From SZAS-103 sp964449135 (lineage in GTDB: Bacteria; Pseudomonadota; Gammaproteobacteria; Xanthomonadales; Xanthomonadaceae), in the NCBI GenBank assembly GCA_964449135.1, contig CAYUXZ010000019.1, forward strand, positions 1 through 48,573: a DNA stretch of 48,573 bases, written 5' to 3'. Below the pieces are notes generated by a model, which was given only the letters and a program-made list of their open reading frames with translations, was not told where the DNA came from and ran no database searches. This document shows, in pieces, positions 30,497 through 41,599 of the stretch (positions within the stretch are counted from its first letter, which is position 1; every line of letters begins with the position of its first letter). The position numbers were made by a program, and so were the translations under genes.

Positions 30497-33097
30497 CTAG
30501 GAAAGGCCGCCGCGCTGCAGCGCCACCAGGCGGTACAGGGCTTCCAGCGCCTGCTTGGGCGTGAGTTCGTCGGGTTCGATCGCGTCGAGCGCGTCGAGCG
30601 CGGCCGAGTCCGGCACGAACAATCCCATCTGCTGCGGCGAGTCGAGGGCAGGCATCGAAAGCGCGGCCGATTCGCTGCGCGCGTGCCGCTCGAGTTCGGC
30701 CAGCCGCTTGCGCGCCCGTTGCAGTACCGGTTTCGGCAGGCCCGCGAGCGAAGCGACCTGCAGGCCGAAGCTGCGGTCGGCAGGGCCTTCCTTGACCGCA
30801 TGCATGAAGACCAGTGCGTCGCCGTGCTCCACGGCATCGAGGTGCACGTTGGCGATGCCGCTGCCGGCTTTCGCGAGCGCGGTGAGTTCGAAATAGTGCG
30901 TCGCGAACAGCGTGAAGCAGCGATTCGCCGACGCGAGTTGGCGCGCGCAGGCATCGGCGAGCGCGAGGCCGTCATAGGTGGAAGTGCCGCGGCCGATCTC
31001 GTCCATCAGCACCAGCGAGCTCGGCGTCGCGTGATGCAGGATGTAGGCGGTCTCGGTCATCTCGACCATGAATGTGGACTGCCCGCGCGCGAGGTCGTCG
31101 CCGGCGCCGATGCGGGTGAGGATGCGATCGATCGGTCCGATCAGCGCGCGCGCCGCTGGCACGAAGCTGCCGGTGTGCGCGAGCAGCACGATCAGCGCGG
31201 ACTGGCGCATGTAGGTGCTCTTGCCACCCATGTTCGGGCCGGTGATCACCAGCATTCGGCGCGATGGGTCGAGCAGCAGGTCGTTCGGTTCGAACGGTTC
31301 CTCGCGCACAGCCTCGACGACGGGATGGCGGCCGCGCTCGATGCGGATGCCGGGTTCTTCGACGAGCTGCGGTGCGTTCCAGTCCAGCGTGCGCGCGCGT
31401 TCGGCGAAGCCGGCGAGCACGTCGATCTCCGACAACGCGTCGGCGATCCGTCGCAGCGGAGCGAGATGTTCGTTGAGCGCGTCGAGCAGTTGTTCGTACA
31501 ACGCGCGCTCGCGCTGCAGCGAACGCTCGCGCGCGGAAAGCACTTTGTCCTCGAAGTGCTTGAGTTCCTCGGTGATGTAGCGTTCGGCGCCGGTCAGGGT
31601 CTGCCGGCGCGTGTAGTGCACCGGGGCGCGCTCGGCCTGGCCCTTGCTGATCTCGATGTAGTAGCCGTGCACGCGGTTGTAACCGACTTTCAGCGTCGGA
31701 ATGCCGGTCGCGGCTTTCTCGCGCGCCTCGAGTCCGACGAGGAAACCGTCGGCGTTCGTCGACAACATCCGCAGTTCGTCGAGTTCGGCGTCGTAGCCGT
31801 CGGCGATCACGCCGCCGTCGGCGATGCGCAGCGCAGGTTGCGGCGCGATGGCGCGCGCGAGAAGTTCAGCGCAGAACGTGCTCGCATGATCGGCGCTGTC
31901 GCCGAGTTCCGACAGCAGTTGCGCGAGTCGCGGCGAATCCAGGGTGGCGAGTTCGGCGCGGATCGCCGGCAGCAGCGCGAGCCCGTCGCGCAGTGTGGAC
32001 AGGTCGCGAGGGCGCGCCGAGCGCAGTGCGACCCGGGTGAGGATGCGCTCGATGTCGCCGAGCGCGCGGAAGCGTTCGCGCAAGATTTCGTCGATGCCGC
32101 TTTCCAGCAACGCGCCGACCGCATGGTGGCGGCCGGCCAGCAACGCACGGTCGCGCAGCGGCCGATGCAGCCAGCGCCGCAGCAGGCGCCCGCCCATTGG
32201 CGTGATCGTGGTGTCGAGCACGCCGAGCAGGGTGTGTTCGCTGCGGCCGTCGGCGCGCGTGTCGAGTTCCAGATGCCGGCGCGTCGCCGCGTTCATCGCC
32301 AGGCTGTCGTCGCTGGTTTCCTGCGCGATCGCGGTCAGGTGCGCGAGCCGCTGCTTCTGCGTCTCCTCGACGTAGCCGAGTAGCGCGCCGGCGGCGCCGA
32401 TCGCGAGCGGCAGCTCGGCGATCCCGAACGCATCCAGATCGTGCACGCCGAAGAACTCGTGCAGCTTGCGGCGTCCGGAGTCGGTGTCGAACAGCCACGG
32501 TGCGCGCCGGCGCACGCCGCTGCGCGTCGCGATCGGAACGGGCCAGCCATCCTCGTCCGGCAGCAACAGTTCGGCGGGTTCCAGCCGCGCGAGTTCGGCG
32601 AGCAGGACATCGGCGTCGGCGACCTGATTGACGAGAAAACGCCCGCCCGCGAGATCCGCCCAGGCGAGTCCGTATCCCGACTTGCCACGCGCGATCGCCA
32701 TCAGCAGCGTGTCGCGGCGCTCGTCGAGCAGCGCCTCGTCGGTGACCGTGCCGGGCGTGACGATGCGCACGACCTTGCGTTCGACCAGGCCTTTCGCGAG
32801 CGCCGGATCGCCGATCTGTTCGCAGATCGCGACCGATTGGCCGAGCGCGACCAGCCGCGCGAGGTACGACTCGTAGGCGTGATGCGGCACGCCCGCCATC
32901 GGGATCGGCGCGCCAGCCGATGCGCCGCGCTGGGTGAGTGTGATGTCGAGCAGCTTCGCGGCCTTGCGCGCGTCGTCGTAGAACAGCTCGTAGAAATCGC
33001 CCATCCGGAAGAACATCAACACGTCCGGATGCTCCGCCTTCGCGGCGAAGTACTGCTTCATCAGCGGGGTGTGCTCGGGCGTTTTCTCTTGCAGCAT
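30497..33097 (-). CDS. mutS: DNA mismatch repair protein MutS
   Basis: MutS recognises mismatches and starts methyl-directed repair with MutL. The 866-residue product has the mismatch-reading motif FYE (Phe35 to Glu37 in MGDFYELFYDDA), the connector and lever domains, and the ATPase with Walker A GPNMGGKST (620-628), then DEIGRGTSTYDGLALA and the helix-turn-helix region with ATHYFELT. The length and order match E. coli MutS (853). The start MLQEKTPEHT at 33097 aligns with the family, with the conserved HTPLMKQY just after it. The C-terminal tetramer region is present. Confidence 0.98.
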   Translation of the reverse strand: MLQEKTPEHTPLMKQYFAAKAEHPDVLMFFRMGDFYELFYDDARKAAKLLDITLTQRGASAGAPIPMAGVPHHAYESYLARLVALGQSVAICEQIGDPALAKGLVERKVVRIVTPGTVTDEALLDERRDTLLMAIARGKSGYGLAWADLAGGRFLVNQVADADVLLAELARLEPAELLLPDEDGWPVPIATRSGVRRRAPWLFDTDSGRRKLHEFFGVHDLDAFGIAELPLAIGAAGALLGYVEETQKQRLAHLTAIAQETSDDSLAMNAATRRHLELDTRADGRSEHTLLGVLDTTITPMGGRLLRRWLHRPLRDRALLAGRHHAVGALLESGIDEILRERFRALGDIERILTRVALRSARPRDLSTLRDGLALLPAIRAELATLDSPRLAQLLSELGDSADHASTFCAELLARAIAPQPALRIADGGVIADGYDAELDELRMLSTNADGFLVGLEAREKAATGIPTLKVGYNRVHGYYIEISKGQAERAPVHYTRRQTLTGAERYITEELKHFEDKVLSARERSLQRERALYEQLLDALNEHLAPLRRIADALSEIDVLAGFAERARTLDWNAPQLVEEPGIRIERGRHPVVEAVREEPFEPNDLLLDPSRRMLVITGPNMGGKSTYMRQSALIVLLAHTGSFVPAARALIGPIDRILTRIGAGDDLARGQSTFMVEMTETAYILHHATPSSLVLMDEIGRGTSTYDGLALADACARQLASANRCFTLFATHYFELTALAKAGSGIANVHLDAVEHGDALVFMHAVKEGPADRSFGLQVASLAGLPKPVLQRARKRLAELERHARSESAALSMPALDSPQQMGLFVPDSAALDALDAIEPDELTPKQALEALYRLVALQRGGLS

Positions 33098-33151
33098 GGA
33101 CGGGGAATGGCCCGGACGGCGCGTGGATGGCGATCGGATGAGCCCGCTATG

Positions 33152-33763
33152 TTATCGGTGTTCGCGTGCCGGCGCCTTGTCGTCGTGATCGGCATCGTCG
33201 GACGGCATCGCCATGCCCGGCATCTCGTCCATGTCGTCGTCGTCCGGCGACGGCGCGCGCGCAACCAGTTCCTGGTACTGCGCGGCCGTCATCGTCGGCA
33301 GCTTGCGCACGAAGGCGACGATGCTCCAGATCTTCGCGTCGTCGTGGCTCGTGCCCCAGGCCGGCATCGCGCTCATCTTGATGCCGTGCTTGATCGTCCA
33401 GAACGCGATCTTCGGATCGACGCCGCGCCTGGACAGATTCGGCGGCTGCGGATACAGGCCTTGCCGAAGCTCCGAATCGTCCATGCCGGGCGCGAGGTGG
33501 CAGCCGGTGCACATCTCCGCGTAATGCCCGGCGCCCTGCAGGATGCGTTGCGGATCGTCGAGATTCGGCGGTTGCAGCTCCCGCGCGCGCACCGCGATCG
33601 AGCGGTCGCGCAGGGTGTCGATTAGCGAGCGCACGGTTGCCGTGTGGTGATCGTCCGCGCCGATGTTGTACACGCCCGACCAGACCAATCCGGCGGCGAT
33701 CCCCGCGAGCACGGATGCGGCGATCAGGCCGCGCAGCAGGGCGTTGCGTCTTGCGAAGGGCAT
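33152..33763 (-). CDS. Membrane-anchored cytochrome c with Met/Asp/His-rich tail
   Basis: The 203 residues have an N-terminal uncleaved or signal helix (about 9-30), a class I cytochrome c domain with CTGCH (Cys85, Cys88, His89) and a distal Met in KMSAMPAWG (130 or 133, the latter fitting better), and WSIVAFVRKLP helix 5. The last 30 residues are a Met/Asp/His-rich tail (DDDDMDEMPGMAMPSDDADH), a pattern seen in copper-binding proteins. It sits divergent to the YHS gene and is the flank of the copper island, so it may serve copper-related electron transfer or detoxification. The ATG lies only 15 bases from the FNR-type box. Confidence 0.86.
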   Translation of the reverse strand: MPFARRNALLRGLIAASVLAGIAAGLVWSGVYNIGADDHHTATVRSLIDTLRDRSIAVRARELQPPNLDDPQRILQGAGHYAEMCTGCHLAPGMDDSELRQGLYPQPPNLSRRGVDPKIAFWTIKHGIKMSAMPAWGTSHDDAKIWSIVAFVRKLPTMTAAQYQELVARAPSPDDDDMDEMPGMAMPSDDADHDDKAPAREHR

Positions 33764-33777
33764 GGCGGGTCCCGGTG

Positions 33778-33791
33778 TTGATCTGCGTCAA
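33778..33791. promoter_or_regulatory. FNR/ANR-type binding site
   Basis: TTGAT-CTGC-GTCAA matches the FNR/ANR consensus TTGAT-N4-ATCAA at nine of ten bases. It is in the 91-base gap between the cytochrome c gene and the YHS gene. A TAGGGT at 33813-33818 would be the -10 of the plus-strand gene; the box is then centred about 41 bases upstream of the predicted start, the class II activator position. Confidence 0.7.
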
Positions 33792-33854
33792 TGCGACGTT
33801 CGTATTTCTGCGTAGGGTGTTTTGTCAAGTGAAACGCCGAATGGGAGCGGTCCG

Positions 33855-34190
33855 ATGCAGCTCCAGAACGTCCTGTATTTTCTGGCTTGGGCAGTTTTTT
33901 TCTTCCTGATGATGCGGTTCGGCTGCGGTGCGCACGTGATGGGGCACCACCATCATCACACGGAGTCCGATTCCGCGGATCGTGGTTCGTGGACGCCGCC
34001 GGGACAGGCGAGGGACCCGGTCTGCGGGATGACCGTGCAGACAGCGCAGGCCAAGTCGACCGTGCTCGCCGGCCACGTCTACTACTTCTGTTCGCAGGAT
34101 TGCCGCAACACCTTCGAAGCCGATCCGGCGAGGTATGCGCAAGCACGCGGTTCCGCCAAGTCCCGACAGGAGCACACCCATGGTCATTGA
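33855..34190 (+). CDS. Membrane-anchored His-rich YHS-domain protein
   Basis: The 111 residues contain one membrane helix (about 6-22), a run HHHHH at 31-35 after MG, and a YHS domain (about 53-96) with DPVCGM, YYFCSQDC and Cys57, Cys79 and Cys83. The tail ends HTHGH. YHS domains of this type bind Cu(I) or other soft metals through the three cysteines. The domain matches the N-terminal YHS domain of the CopA encoded 2.6 kb away (DPVCGMKV, FRFCSANC). A role as a metal store or as a donor to CopA is inference. The start at 33855 has GGGAG seven bases upstream, better than the TTG at 33822. It overlaps the next gene by 11 bases. Confidence 0.85.
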   Translation: MQLQNVLYFLAWAVFFFLMMRFGCGAHVMGHHHHHTESDSADRGSWTPPGQARDPVCGMTVQTAQAKSTVLAGHVYYFCSQDCRNTFEADPARYAQARGSAKSRQEHTHGH

Positions 34191-34503
34191 AACCATCACC
34201 GAAATCCGTTTGGGCATTCCGTCGCAGCACGCTGCCGCGCGAACCATTCCGGTGTTCGCGCTGGGTGGCGCACTGAGCCTGTTCCTCGCGATCTCCTACG
34301 TGCTGTGCGTGCTGGGCTATCTGCTGTTCCCCGGGCTGCCGATCAACCATGCGGCGCTGACGATTTTCCTGCCGGGATTCGAGCTGCTGAGCGGGTCGAC
34401 GTTCTTCCTCGGCCTGATCGAGAGCTTCGCCTGGGGCTGGTACGTCGCGCTGATCTTCGGGCCGGTCTACAACTTCTTGATCACGCGCGGAACGGAACGT
34501 TGA
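34180..34503 (+). CDS. DUF5676-like membrane protein
   Basis: The 107-residue product has two membrane helices (about 25-50 and 78-97) and the DUF5676 pattern: ALSLFLAISYVLCVLGYLLFP, then LTIFLPGFELLSGSTFFLGLIE, then AWGWYVALIFGPVYNFL. The function is unknown, but genes of this kind are commonly seen with copper resistance genes. The start at 34180 has AGGAG (34168-34172) seven bases upstream. It overlaps the YHS gene by 11 bases and is co-transcribed with it; its stop codon lies in an inverted repeat shared with the copA stop. Confidence 0.82.
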   Translation: MVIETITEIRLGIPSQHAAARTIPVFALGGALSLFLAISYVLCVLGYLLFPGLPINHAALTIFLPGFELLSGSTFFLGLIESFAWGWYVALIFGPVYNFLITRGTER

Positions 34504-34530
34504 GCGCGAGTGTGATCCTGGCTGCCGCGC

Positions 34531-34535
<5 letters not shown>
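34499..34535. terminator. Inverted repeat spanning both stop codons of convergent genes
   Basis: GTTGAGCGCG (34499-34508) and CGCGCTCAAC (34526-34535) are perfect 10-base complements with a 17-base loop. The left arm contains the DUF5676 stop (TGA, 34501-34503) and the right arm the copA stop (34531-34533). No T-run follows on either strand, so it may be a bidirectional stop structure of uncertain strength. Confidence 0.45.
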
Positions 34536-36819
<2,284 letters not shown>

Positions 36820-36888
36820 GGTTTCACCTGTTTCTGGCCATGATGCGGCCGATCGGATCGGATATCGAAGCGTGACGGCATTGCGCGA

Positions 36889-37413
36889 TCACTTCCCGCG
36901 TGGCAATCCCTTCAACACCGACTGCAGCTGCGCGTAGTTCGCCTGCGCACCCGCGCGGTCGTTCGCATCGCCGGTCGCGTCGAGCCGCTTGGCGAGCGTC
37001 GCCACGAAACTCGAACCCTGGCGCAGTTGATCCTGCTCGGCCTGCGGCAGCGCAGTGGACTTGCCGGGCAAGGCCGCGACCAGATCGCGGATCGCATAGG
37101 CCAGGGGATGCGCCTGGCCCAGGTCGCCATTCGAAACGATCGCGCCGAGCTGCGCGTTCTTCGCGTCGATCGCGCTCCAGATTTCGGCCGCGCTGTCGGG
37201 GATCGTGGCGGACGCCTCCGCTTGCGCTGGTTCGGCAGGCTCAGTCGCTGGCTGCGGAGTCATGTCTTTTGCGGGTGCTTTCGCAGCGGACGTTGCCGAC
37301 GCCGTGGATGGTGAGGGCGCCGACGAATTCGCGGCCTCGTTTTTGCCGCCGCATGCGGTTGCGCCGAGAGCGATCGTGGCGAGCAGCGCGGGCAGAACGA
37401 TGGAGGTTTTCAC
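36889..37413 (-). CDS. Helical lipoprotein of the metal-efflux operon, unknown function
   Basis: The 174-residue product has a lipoprotein signal peptide with lipobox LGATAC (Cys21), a Ser/Ala/Pro/Thr/Glu-rich linker (about 25-75) and a helical domain of about 95 residues (AEIWSAIDAKNAQL, HPLAYAIRDLVAALPGK, VATLAKRLDATGDANDRAG). Related lipoproteins turn up in heavy-metal RND operons, but none is characterised to my knowledge. It has no Cys after the anchor and one His only (HPLAY), so a classic metal site is not evident. The start is GTG at 37413 and overlaps the pump stop (GTGA, 37410-37413), so translation is coupled. A periplasmic chaperone or adaptor role is inference. Confidence 0.82.
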   Translation of the reverse strand: MKTSIVLPALLATIALGATACGGKNEAANSSAPSPSTASATSAAKAPAKDMTPQPATEPAEPAQAEASATIPDSAAEIWSAIDAKNAQLGAIVSNGDLGQAHPLAYAIRDLVAALPGKSTALPQAEQDQLRQGSSFVATLAKRLDATGDANDRAGAQANYAQLQSVLKGLPRGK

Positions 37414-40400
37414 GGCAAAGGCTCCGGGTTGGGAATGCTTGGAGAGGACGCCGCATCGCGCGCGGCGCGGCGAAATTCGAGTCGGTGCCAGACCGTCGGC
37501 ACGACCAGCAAATTCAAGGCAGTGGCCGTGACCAGACCGCCGAGCACGACCTGGGCGAGCGGCAGCTCGAGTTCCTTGCCGACCGGCGAACCGAACAGCA
37601 GCGGCAGCAGGCCCAGCGCGGCGGTCGCTGCGGTCATCAGTACCGGCACGAGGCGATCGAGCGTGCCTTGCATCACCACTTCATCGAGCGATCGACCGGC
37701 AGCGCGCAACTGCGCGTAGTGGGTGACGAGGATGATGCCGTTGCGGGTGGCGATGCCGAACAGCGTGATGAATCCGATCACCGCTGCCACGCTCAGGTTC
37801 GCGCCGGCCAGATACAGCGCGACGATGCCGCCGATCATCGCCAGCGGCAGATTGAACAGCACGATCAGCGCCTCGCGCAGCGTGCCGAAGGCCTTGAACA
37901 GCAACAGCACCGCGCCGAACAGCGCGAGCGCGCCGAAACCCAGCAGCGTGCGATTGGCCTGCTGCTGGCTCTGGAACTGGCCACCGTAGTCCACGTAGTA
38001 GCCCGCGGGCAGGTTCAGGCGATCGCCGATCCGTTTTTTCACGTCGCCGATCACCGCGCCCAGGTCGCGATCCTCGACGTTGAAGCCGAGCACGATCACG
38101 CGCTGCACGTTTTCGCGACCGATGGCGTATGGCTGGTCGTCCACGCGCACATCGGCGACGAGCCGCAGCGGCACCTTTCCGCCTTCGGTGTTGTCCGCTC
38201 CGGGCGCGTCGAGCGGAAGATCGCGAATCGCGGCGAGCGTCTCGCGCGCGGAGCCTTCGAGCCGCAGGTTCAGGTCGAAGCTGCGCCGGTTCTCGAGCAC
38301 GTTGCTCACGTTCTCGCCGTTGAGCGCGGTCTGGATGTCGCGGGCGATGTCGCCGACCTTCAGCCCGAAGCGAGCGGCCTTGTCGCGGTCGATCCGGATC
38401 GTGACCTGCGGCACGCGGATCTGCTGTTCCAGATTGATGTCGACCGCGCCTTTCACGCCGCGGACGATGGACTGCGCGCGCAAGCCCAGATCGTAAAGCG
38501 TGTCGAGATTGTCGCCGTAGATTTTCACGGCGACTTGCGAGCGCACGCCGGATTGCACCTCGTCCATGCGGTGGGCGATGAACTGGCCGACGTTGAAGAC
38601 GACGCCGGGCATCTGCGCGAGTTCGGCGCGAATGCGCGCGAGCAGCACGTCGGGCGGCACCGAGCGGTCCTTGCCGAAATCCAGCCGCACGTCGAATTCG
38701 CTGAAGTTCGGCGGCTGCGCGTCCTCGTCGAGTTCGGAGCGACCGGCGCGCTGGTCGATCGACACGACCTGCGGGTATTTGAGCAGCTCGTTCCGGACGA
38801 TCGCACCCAGCCGCTTGGATTCGTCGAGCGAAGTTCCAGGCAAAGTCGTCATCGCGATCACGAAGTTGCCTTCCTTGAAATCGGGAAGGAAGGACAGGCC
38901 GAACAGGGGCAGCAACGCGAGCGCGCCGGCGAGCGCGAGTGCGGACAAGCCGACGACCCAACCGGGATGCGGCAGCGCCCAGCCGAGCAGCCTGCGGAAA
39001 TGGCGCTTGAGCCAGCGCACGAAGACGGTTTCGGGTTCACCCGCTTCGGTGCGTGGCAAGAGGTTGACCGGCACGTGCGGGTCGAGCGTCATGCCCACGT
39101 CCGCCGCTTTTTCCGCAGAGCGCGTCAGCAGCAGGTAACACAGCGCCGGCACCAGCGTGACCGCGACGACCAGCGAAGCGCCGACCGAGGCGATGTAGGC
39201 CACGCCCAGCGGACTGAAGATGCGCCCGGCCAGATCGCCGAGGAAGAAGATCGGCAGGAAGATCAGCACGATGATCGCGGTCGCATACACGACCGAATTG
39301 ACGATCTCGCGCACGGCGTCGAACACCAGCCGCAGTCCGCTGCCCGGCTGTGCTTGCACGCGCGCTACACGCAGCCGGTGGACCACGTTCTCGACGGTGA
39401 TGATGCCGTTGTCGACGACCTCGCCGATCGCGATCGCCAGGCCGCCGAGCGTCATCGAATTGATGCCGACACCCAGCGCGTGCATCACCAGGATGCCGCC
39501 GACGAACGAGACCGGCATCGACACGAAGGTGACGAACGAGGCGCGCGCATTCATCAGGAACACGAACAGCACCGCGATCACGATCAGCGCGCCCTCGATC
39601 AGCGCGAGGTCGAGGTTGTGCACGGCGGCCTCGATGAAACTCGCCTGGCGGAACACCTGCGTGTCCATGCGCACGCCGGGCGGGAGGGTCTTGCGGATTT
39701 CCTCCAGCGCGGCTTCGACACGACGAGTCGTGCTCAGCGTGTCGGCGCCGTAGGCCTTGGAGATCGTGCCGATGACTGCATCGTGCGCGCCGAATGCACC
39801 GTCGCCGCGCTTGATCTCGCCGCCGAACGCGACGGTGGCTACATTGCCGACGGTGATCGGCACGCCGTTGCGCGTGGTGATCACCGCGTTGCGGATGTCG
39901 TCCAGCGAGCCGATCCGGCCTTCGCCGCTCACGGTGAGTTCCTGCCCCGGCGCCTGCACGAACGCACCCGGCACACTCGCGTTGGCGCTCTGCAGGGCCT
40001 GGCGAACCTGTTCGATGCTGATCCGGTAGGCCTGCATGCGCAGCGGATCGAGCCGCACCTGGTACTGCTTGACCTCACCGCCGATCGCGACCACGGAGGC
40101 GATGCCGCCGAGCGCGAGGATGCGCGGGCGGATTTCCCAGTCCGAAAGTGTGCGCAATGCTTCCGGCGACACCGTGTCGCTGACCAGCGCGTACTTCACC
40201 AGCCAGCCCACTGCGGAAGTCACCGGCAGCATCACCGGCGGCTGCGCCGTTGCTGGCAGCCGGCCGATCGCGTTCTGCAGGCGTTCGTTGATCTGCTGCC
40301 GATCGGTGTAGATGTCCGTATCCGAATCGAACACCACGGTAATCGTGGAAAGGCCGACCGCGGTCTTGGAGCGCACGACCGCCACGCCCGGCGATCCGTT

Positions 40401-40619
40401 GATCGCGCTCTCCAGCGGATAGGTGATCTGCGATTCGACGTCCTGCGGGGCCATGCCCGGCGCTTCGGTCTGGATCACGACCTCCGGCGGCGCGAACTCC
40501 GGGAACACGTCCACCGGCATGCGTCGCAGTGAGACGATCCCCGCGACGAACAGCACCAGCGTCAACGCGAGCACGACCACACGGTTGTGCAAGGACCAGG
40601 CGATGAGGCGATCGAACAT
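37410..40619 (-). CDS. CusA/CzcA-like heavy-metal efflux RND pump
   Basis: A 1069-residue RND transporter of the heavy-metal (HME) group. The N-terminal membrane helix (about 10-32) precedes DVFPEFAPPEVVIQTEAPGM, typical of the group, and the proton-relay region reads AIGEVVDNGIITVENVVHRL in TM4 with an Asp and Glu. Two large periplasmic loops and about 12 helices are present. Substrate is not certain from the sequence; the neighbours (cupredoxin, CopA) favour Cu(I)/Ag(I) over Co/Zn/Cd. The start at 40619 (MFDRLIAWSLHN) is chosen over one 42 bases upstream, which lies inside the adaptor gene. It forms a complex with the adaptor and channel encoded just upstream. Confidence 0.93.
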   Translation of the reverse strand: MFDRLIAWSLHNRVVVLALTLVLFVAGIVSLRRMPVDVFPEFAPPEVVIQTEAPGMAPQDVESQITYPLESAINGSPGVAVVRSKTAVGLSTITVVFDSDTDIYTDRQQINERLQNAIGRLPATAQPPVMLPVTSAVGWLVKYALVSDTVSPEALRTLSDWEIRPRILALGGIASVVAIGGEVKQYQVRLDPLRMQAYRISIEQVRQALQSANASVPGAFVQAPGQELTVSGEGRIGSLDDIRNAVITTRNGVPITVGNVATVAFGGEIKRGDGAFGAHDAVIGTISKAYGADTLSTTRRVEAALEEIRKTLPPGVRMDTQVFRQASFIEAAVHNLDLALIEGALIVIAVLFVFLMNARASFVTFVSMPVSFVGGILVMHALGVGINSMTLGGLAIAIGEVVDNGIITVENVVHRLRVARVQAQPGSGLRLVFDAVREIVNSVVYATAIIVLIFLPIFFLGDLAGRIFSPLGVAYIASVGASLVVAVTLVPALCYLLLTRSAEKAADVGMTLDPHVPVNLLPRTEAGEPETVFVRWLKRHFRRLLGWALPHPGWVVGLSALALAGALALLPLFGLSFLPDFKEGNFVIAMTTLPGTSLDESKRLGAIVRNELLKYPQVVSIDQRAGRSELDEDAQPPNFSEFDVRLDFGKDRSVPPDVLLARIRAELAQMPGVVFNVGQFIAHRMDEVQSGVRSQVAVKIYGDNLDTLYDLGLRAQSIVRGVKGAVDINLEQQIRVPQVTIRIDRDKAARFGLKVGDIARDIQTALNGENVSNVLENRRSFDLNLRLEGSARETLAAIRDLPLDAPGADNTEGGKVPLRLVADVRVDDQPYAIGRENVQRVIVLGFNVEDRDLGAVIGDVKKRIGDRLNLPAGYYVDYGGQFQSQQQANRTLLGFGALALFGAVLLLFKAFGTLREALIVLFNLPLAMIGGIVALYLAGANLSVAAVIGFITLFGIATRNGIILVTHYAQLRAAGRSLDEVVMQGTLDRLVPVLMTAATAALGLLPLLFGSPVGKELELPLAQVVLGGLVTATALNLLVVPTVWHRLEFRRAARDAASSPSIPNPEPLP

Positions 40620-40621
40620 GG

Positions 40622-41599
40622 TCAGTCGTCCTCCTGCTGGATCGCGCCGCCCGTGAGCCACACGGTGTAGATCTCACGATTGCCCTGGGTGACGACCTCG
40701 TCGCCGGGCACCAGGCCATCCTTGATTTCGGTGTAGCGGTCGTCGCTCGCGCCGGTGACGACTTCGACCCGTGCGTACTGCCCTTTCTGGCGCACGAACA
40801 CGAATTTCTCGCCATTGGCTTCGATGATCGTCGCGTTCGGCACCGCCAGCGCCGTCGCGTTCTGCCGCAGCACGACGCCGACGCGGGCGAACAGGTTGGG
40901 CTTCAATGCGCCGTCGGGATTGGCCAGCGGAATCCATGCCTCGACCGTGCGGGTTTGCGGATCCAGGGTCGGGCCGATCATCGCGATGCTGCCTTCGAAC
41001 GTTCTGCCGGGATACGCGAGCGTGCGCACCGAAACCGGTTGGCCGACGCGCAGCTTGCCGAGGTCTTCCTCGTAGACGCGCGCGACCACATCGACCTGGC
41101 TGCGATCGCCGATCTTGAACAGCGTGGTCGCAGGCTCGACCGACTGCCCGACCACGACGCCGACCGCATCGATGGCGCCGCCGCGCGGCGCGAGGATGTC
41201 CACGCTCGGCGGCGGATCGCCGACCAGGCGCGATTGCACGCGCGCCAATTTCTGTCCGGCTTTGACGCTGTCGCCCAATCGTGCGTACAGCGCGGTCACC
41301 TGGCCGCTGATGCGGGTGCTGACTTCGGTCTGCCGCTCGGGCGCCTGGCGCACTTCACCGTTGAGATACAGCATCTCGGACAACGGACGCAGCTCCGCAC
41401 GGGCGACTTTCACGGCTAGCGTCTTTTCCTGCGCGGCGGTCAATCGGACCGGGCCCTTGGCTCCCTGGCCGACGTCGATTTGCGCGCCATGCGCCGAGGC
41501 CATCGACGCAACCAGCAGTCCAGCCAATGCAATGGGGACGATCAGGGACACGTGTATCGCGCGAACTCTGTTCTGTTGCATGGGTGTCTCCGGTTTCAT
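40622..41599 (-). CDS. RND efflux periplasmic adaptor (CusB/CzcB-like)
   Basis: A membrane-fusion protein of 325 residues linking the pump to the outer-membrane channel. A signal sequence lies at about 13-36 (VSLIVPIALAGLLVASMASA) and begins the mature part AHGAQ. The barrel-sandwich/lipoyl half is marked by ISGQVTALYARLGDSVKAGQKLARV and APRGGAIDAVGVVVGQSVEP, the beta-barrel by VRTLAYPGRTFEGSIAMIGP. The N-terminal Met-rich region that carries Cu in CusB is not clearly present. The start overlaps the channel stop by four bases (ATGA, 41596-41599). The pump gene starts two bases after its stop. Confidence 0.92.
   Translation of the reverse strand: MKPETPMQQNRVRAIHVSLIVPIALAGLLVASMASAHGAQIDVGQGAKGPVRLTAAQEKTLAVKVARAELRPLSEMLYLNGEVRQAPERQTEVSTRISGQVTALYARLGDSVKAGQKLARVQSRLVGDPPPSVDILAPRGGAIDAVGVVVGQSVEPATTLFKIGDRSQVDVVARVYEEDLGKLRVGQPVSVRTLAYPGRTFEGSIAMIGPTLDPQTRTVEAWIPLANPDGALKPNLFARVGVVLRQNATALAVPNATIIEANGEKFVFVRQKGQYARVEVVTGASDDRYTEIKDGLVPGDEVVTQGNREIYTVWLTGGAIQQEDD

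Noticed and set aside
36900..40532. 1210-codon open frame on the plus strand opposite the RND pump
   Set aside because: It has no family features, low-complexity Arg/His/Asp composition, and lies exactly antisense to a well-supported pump gene. In GC-rich DNA such shadow frames are expected.
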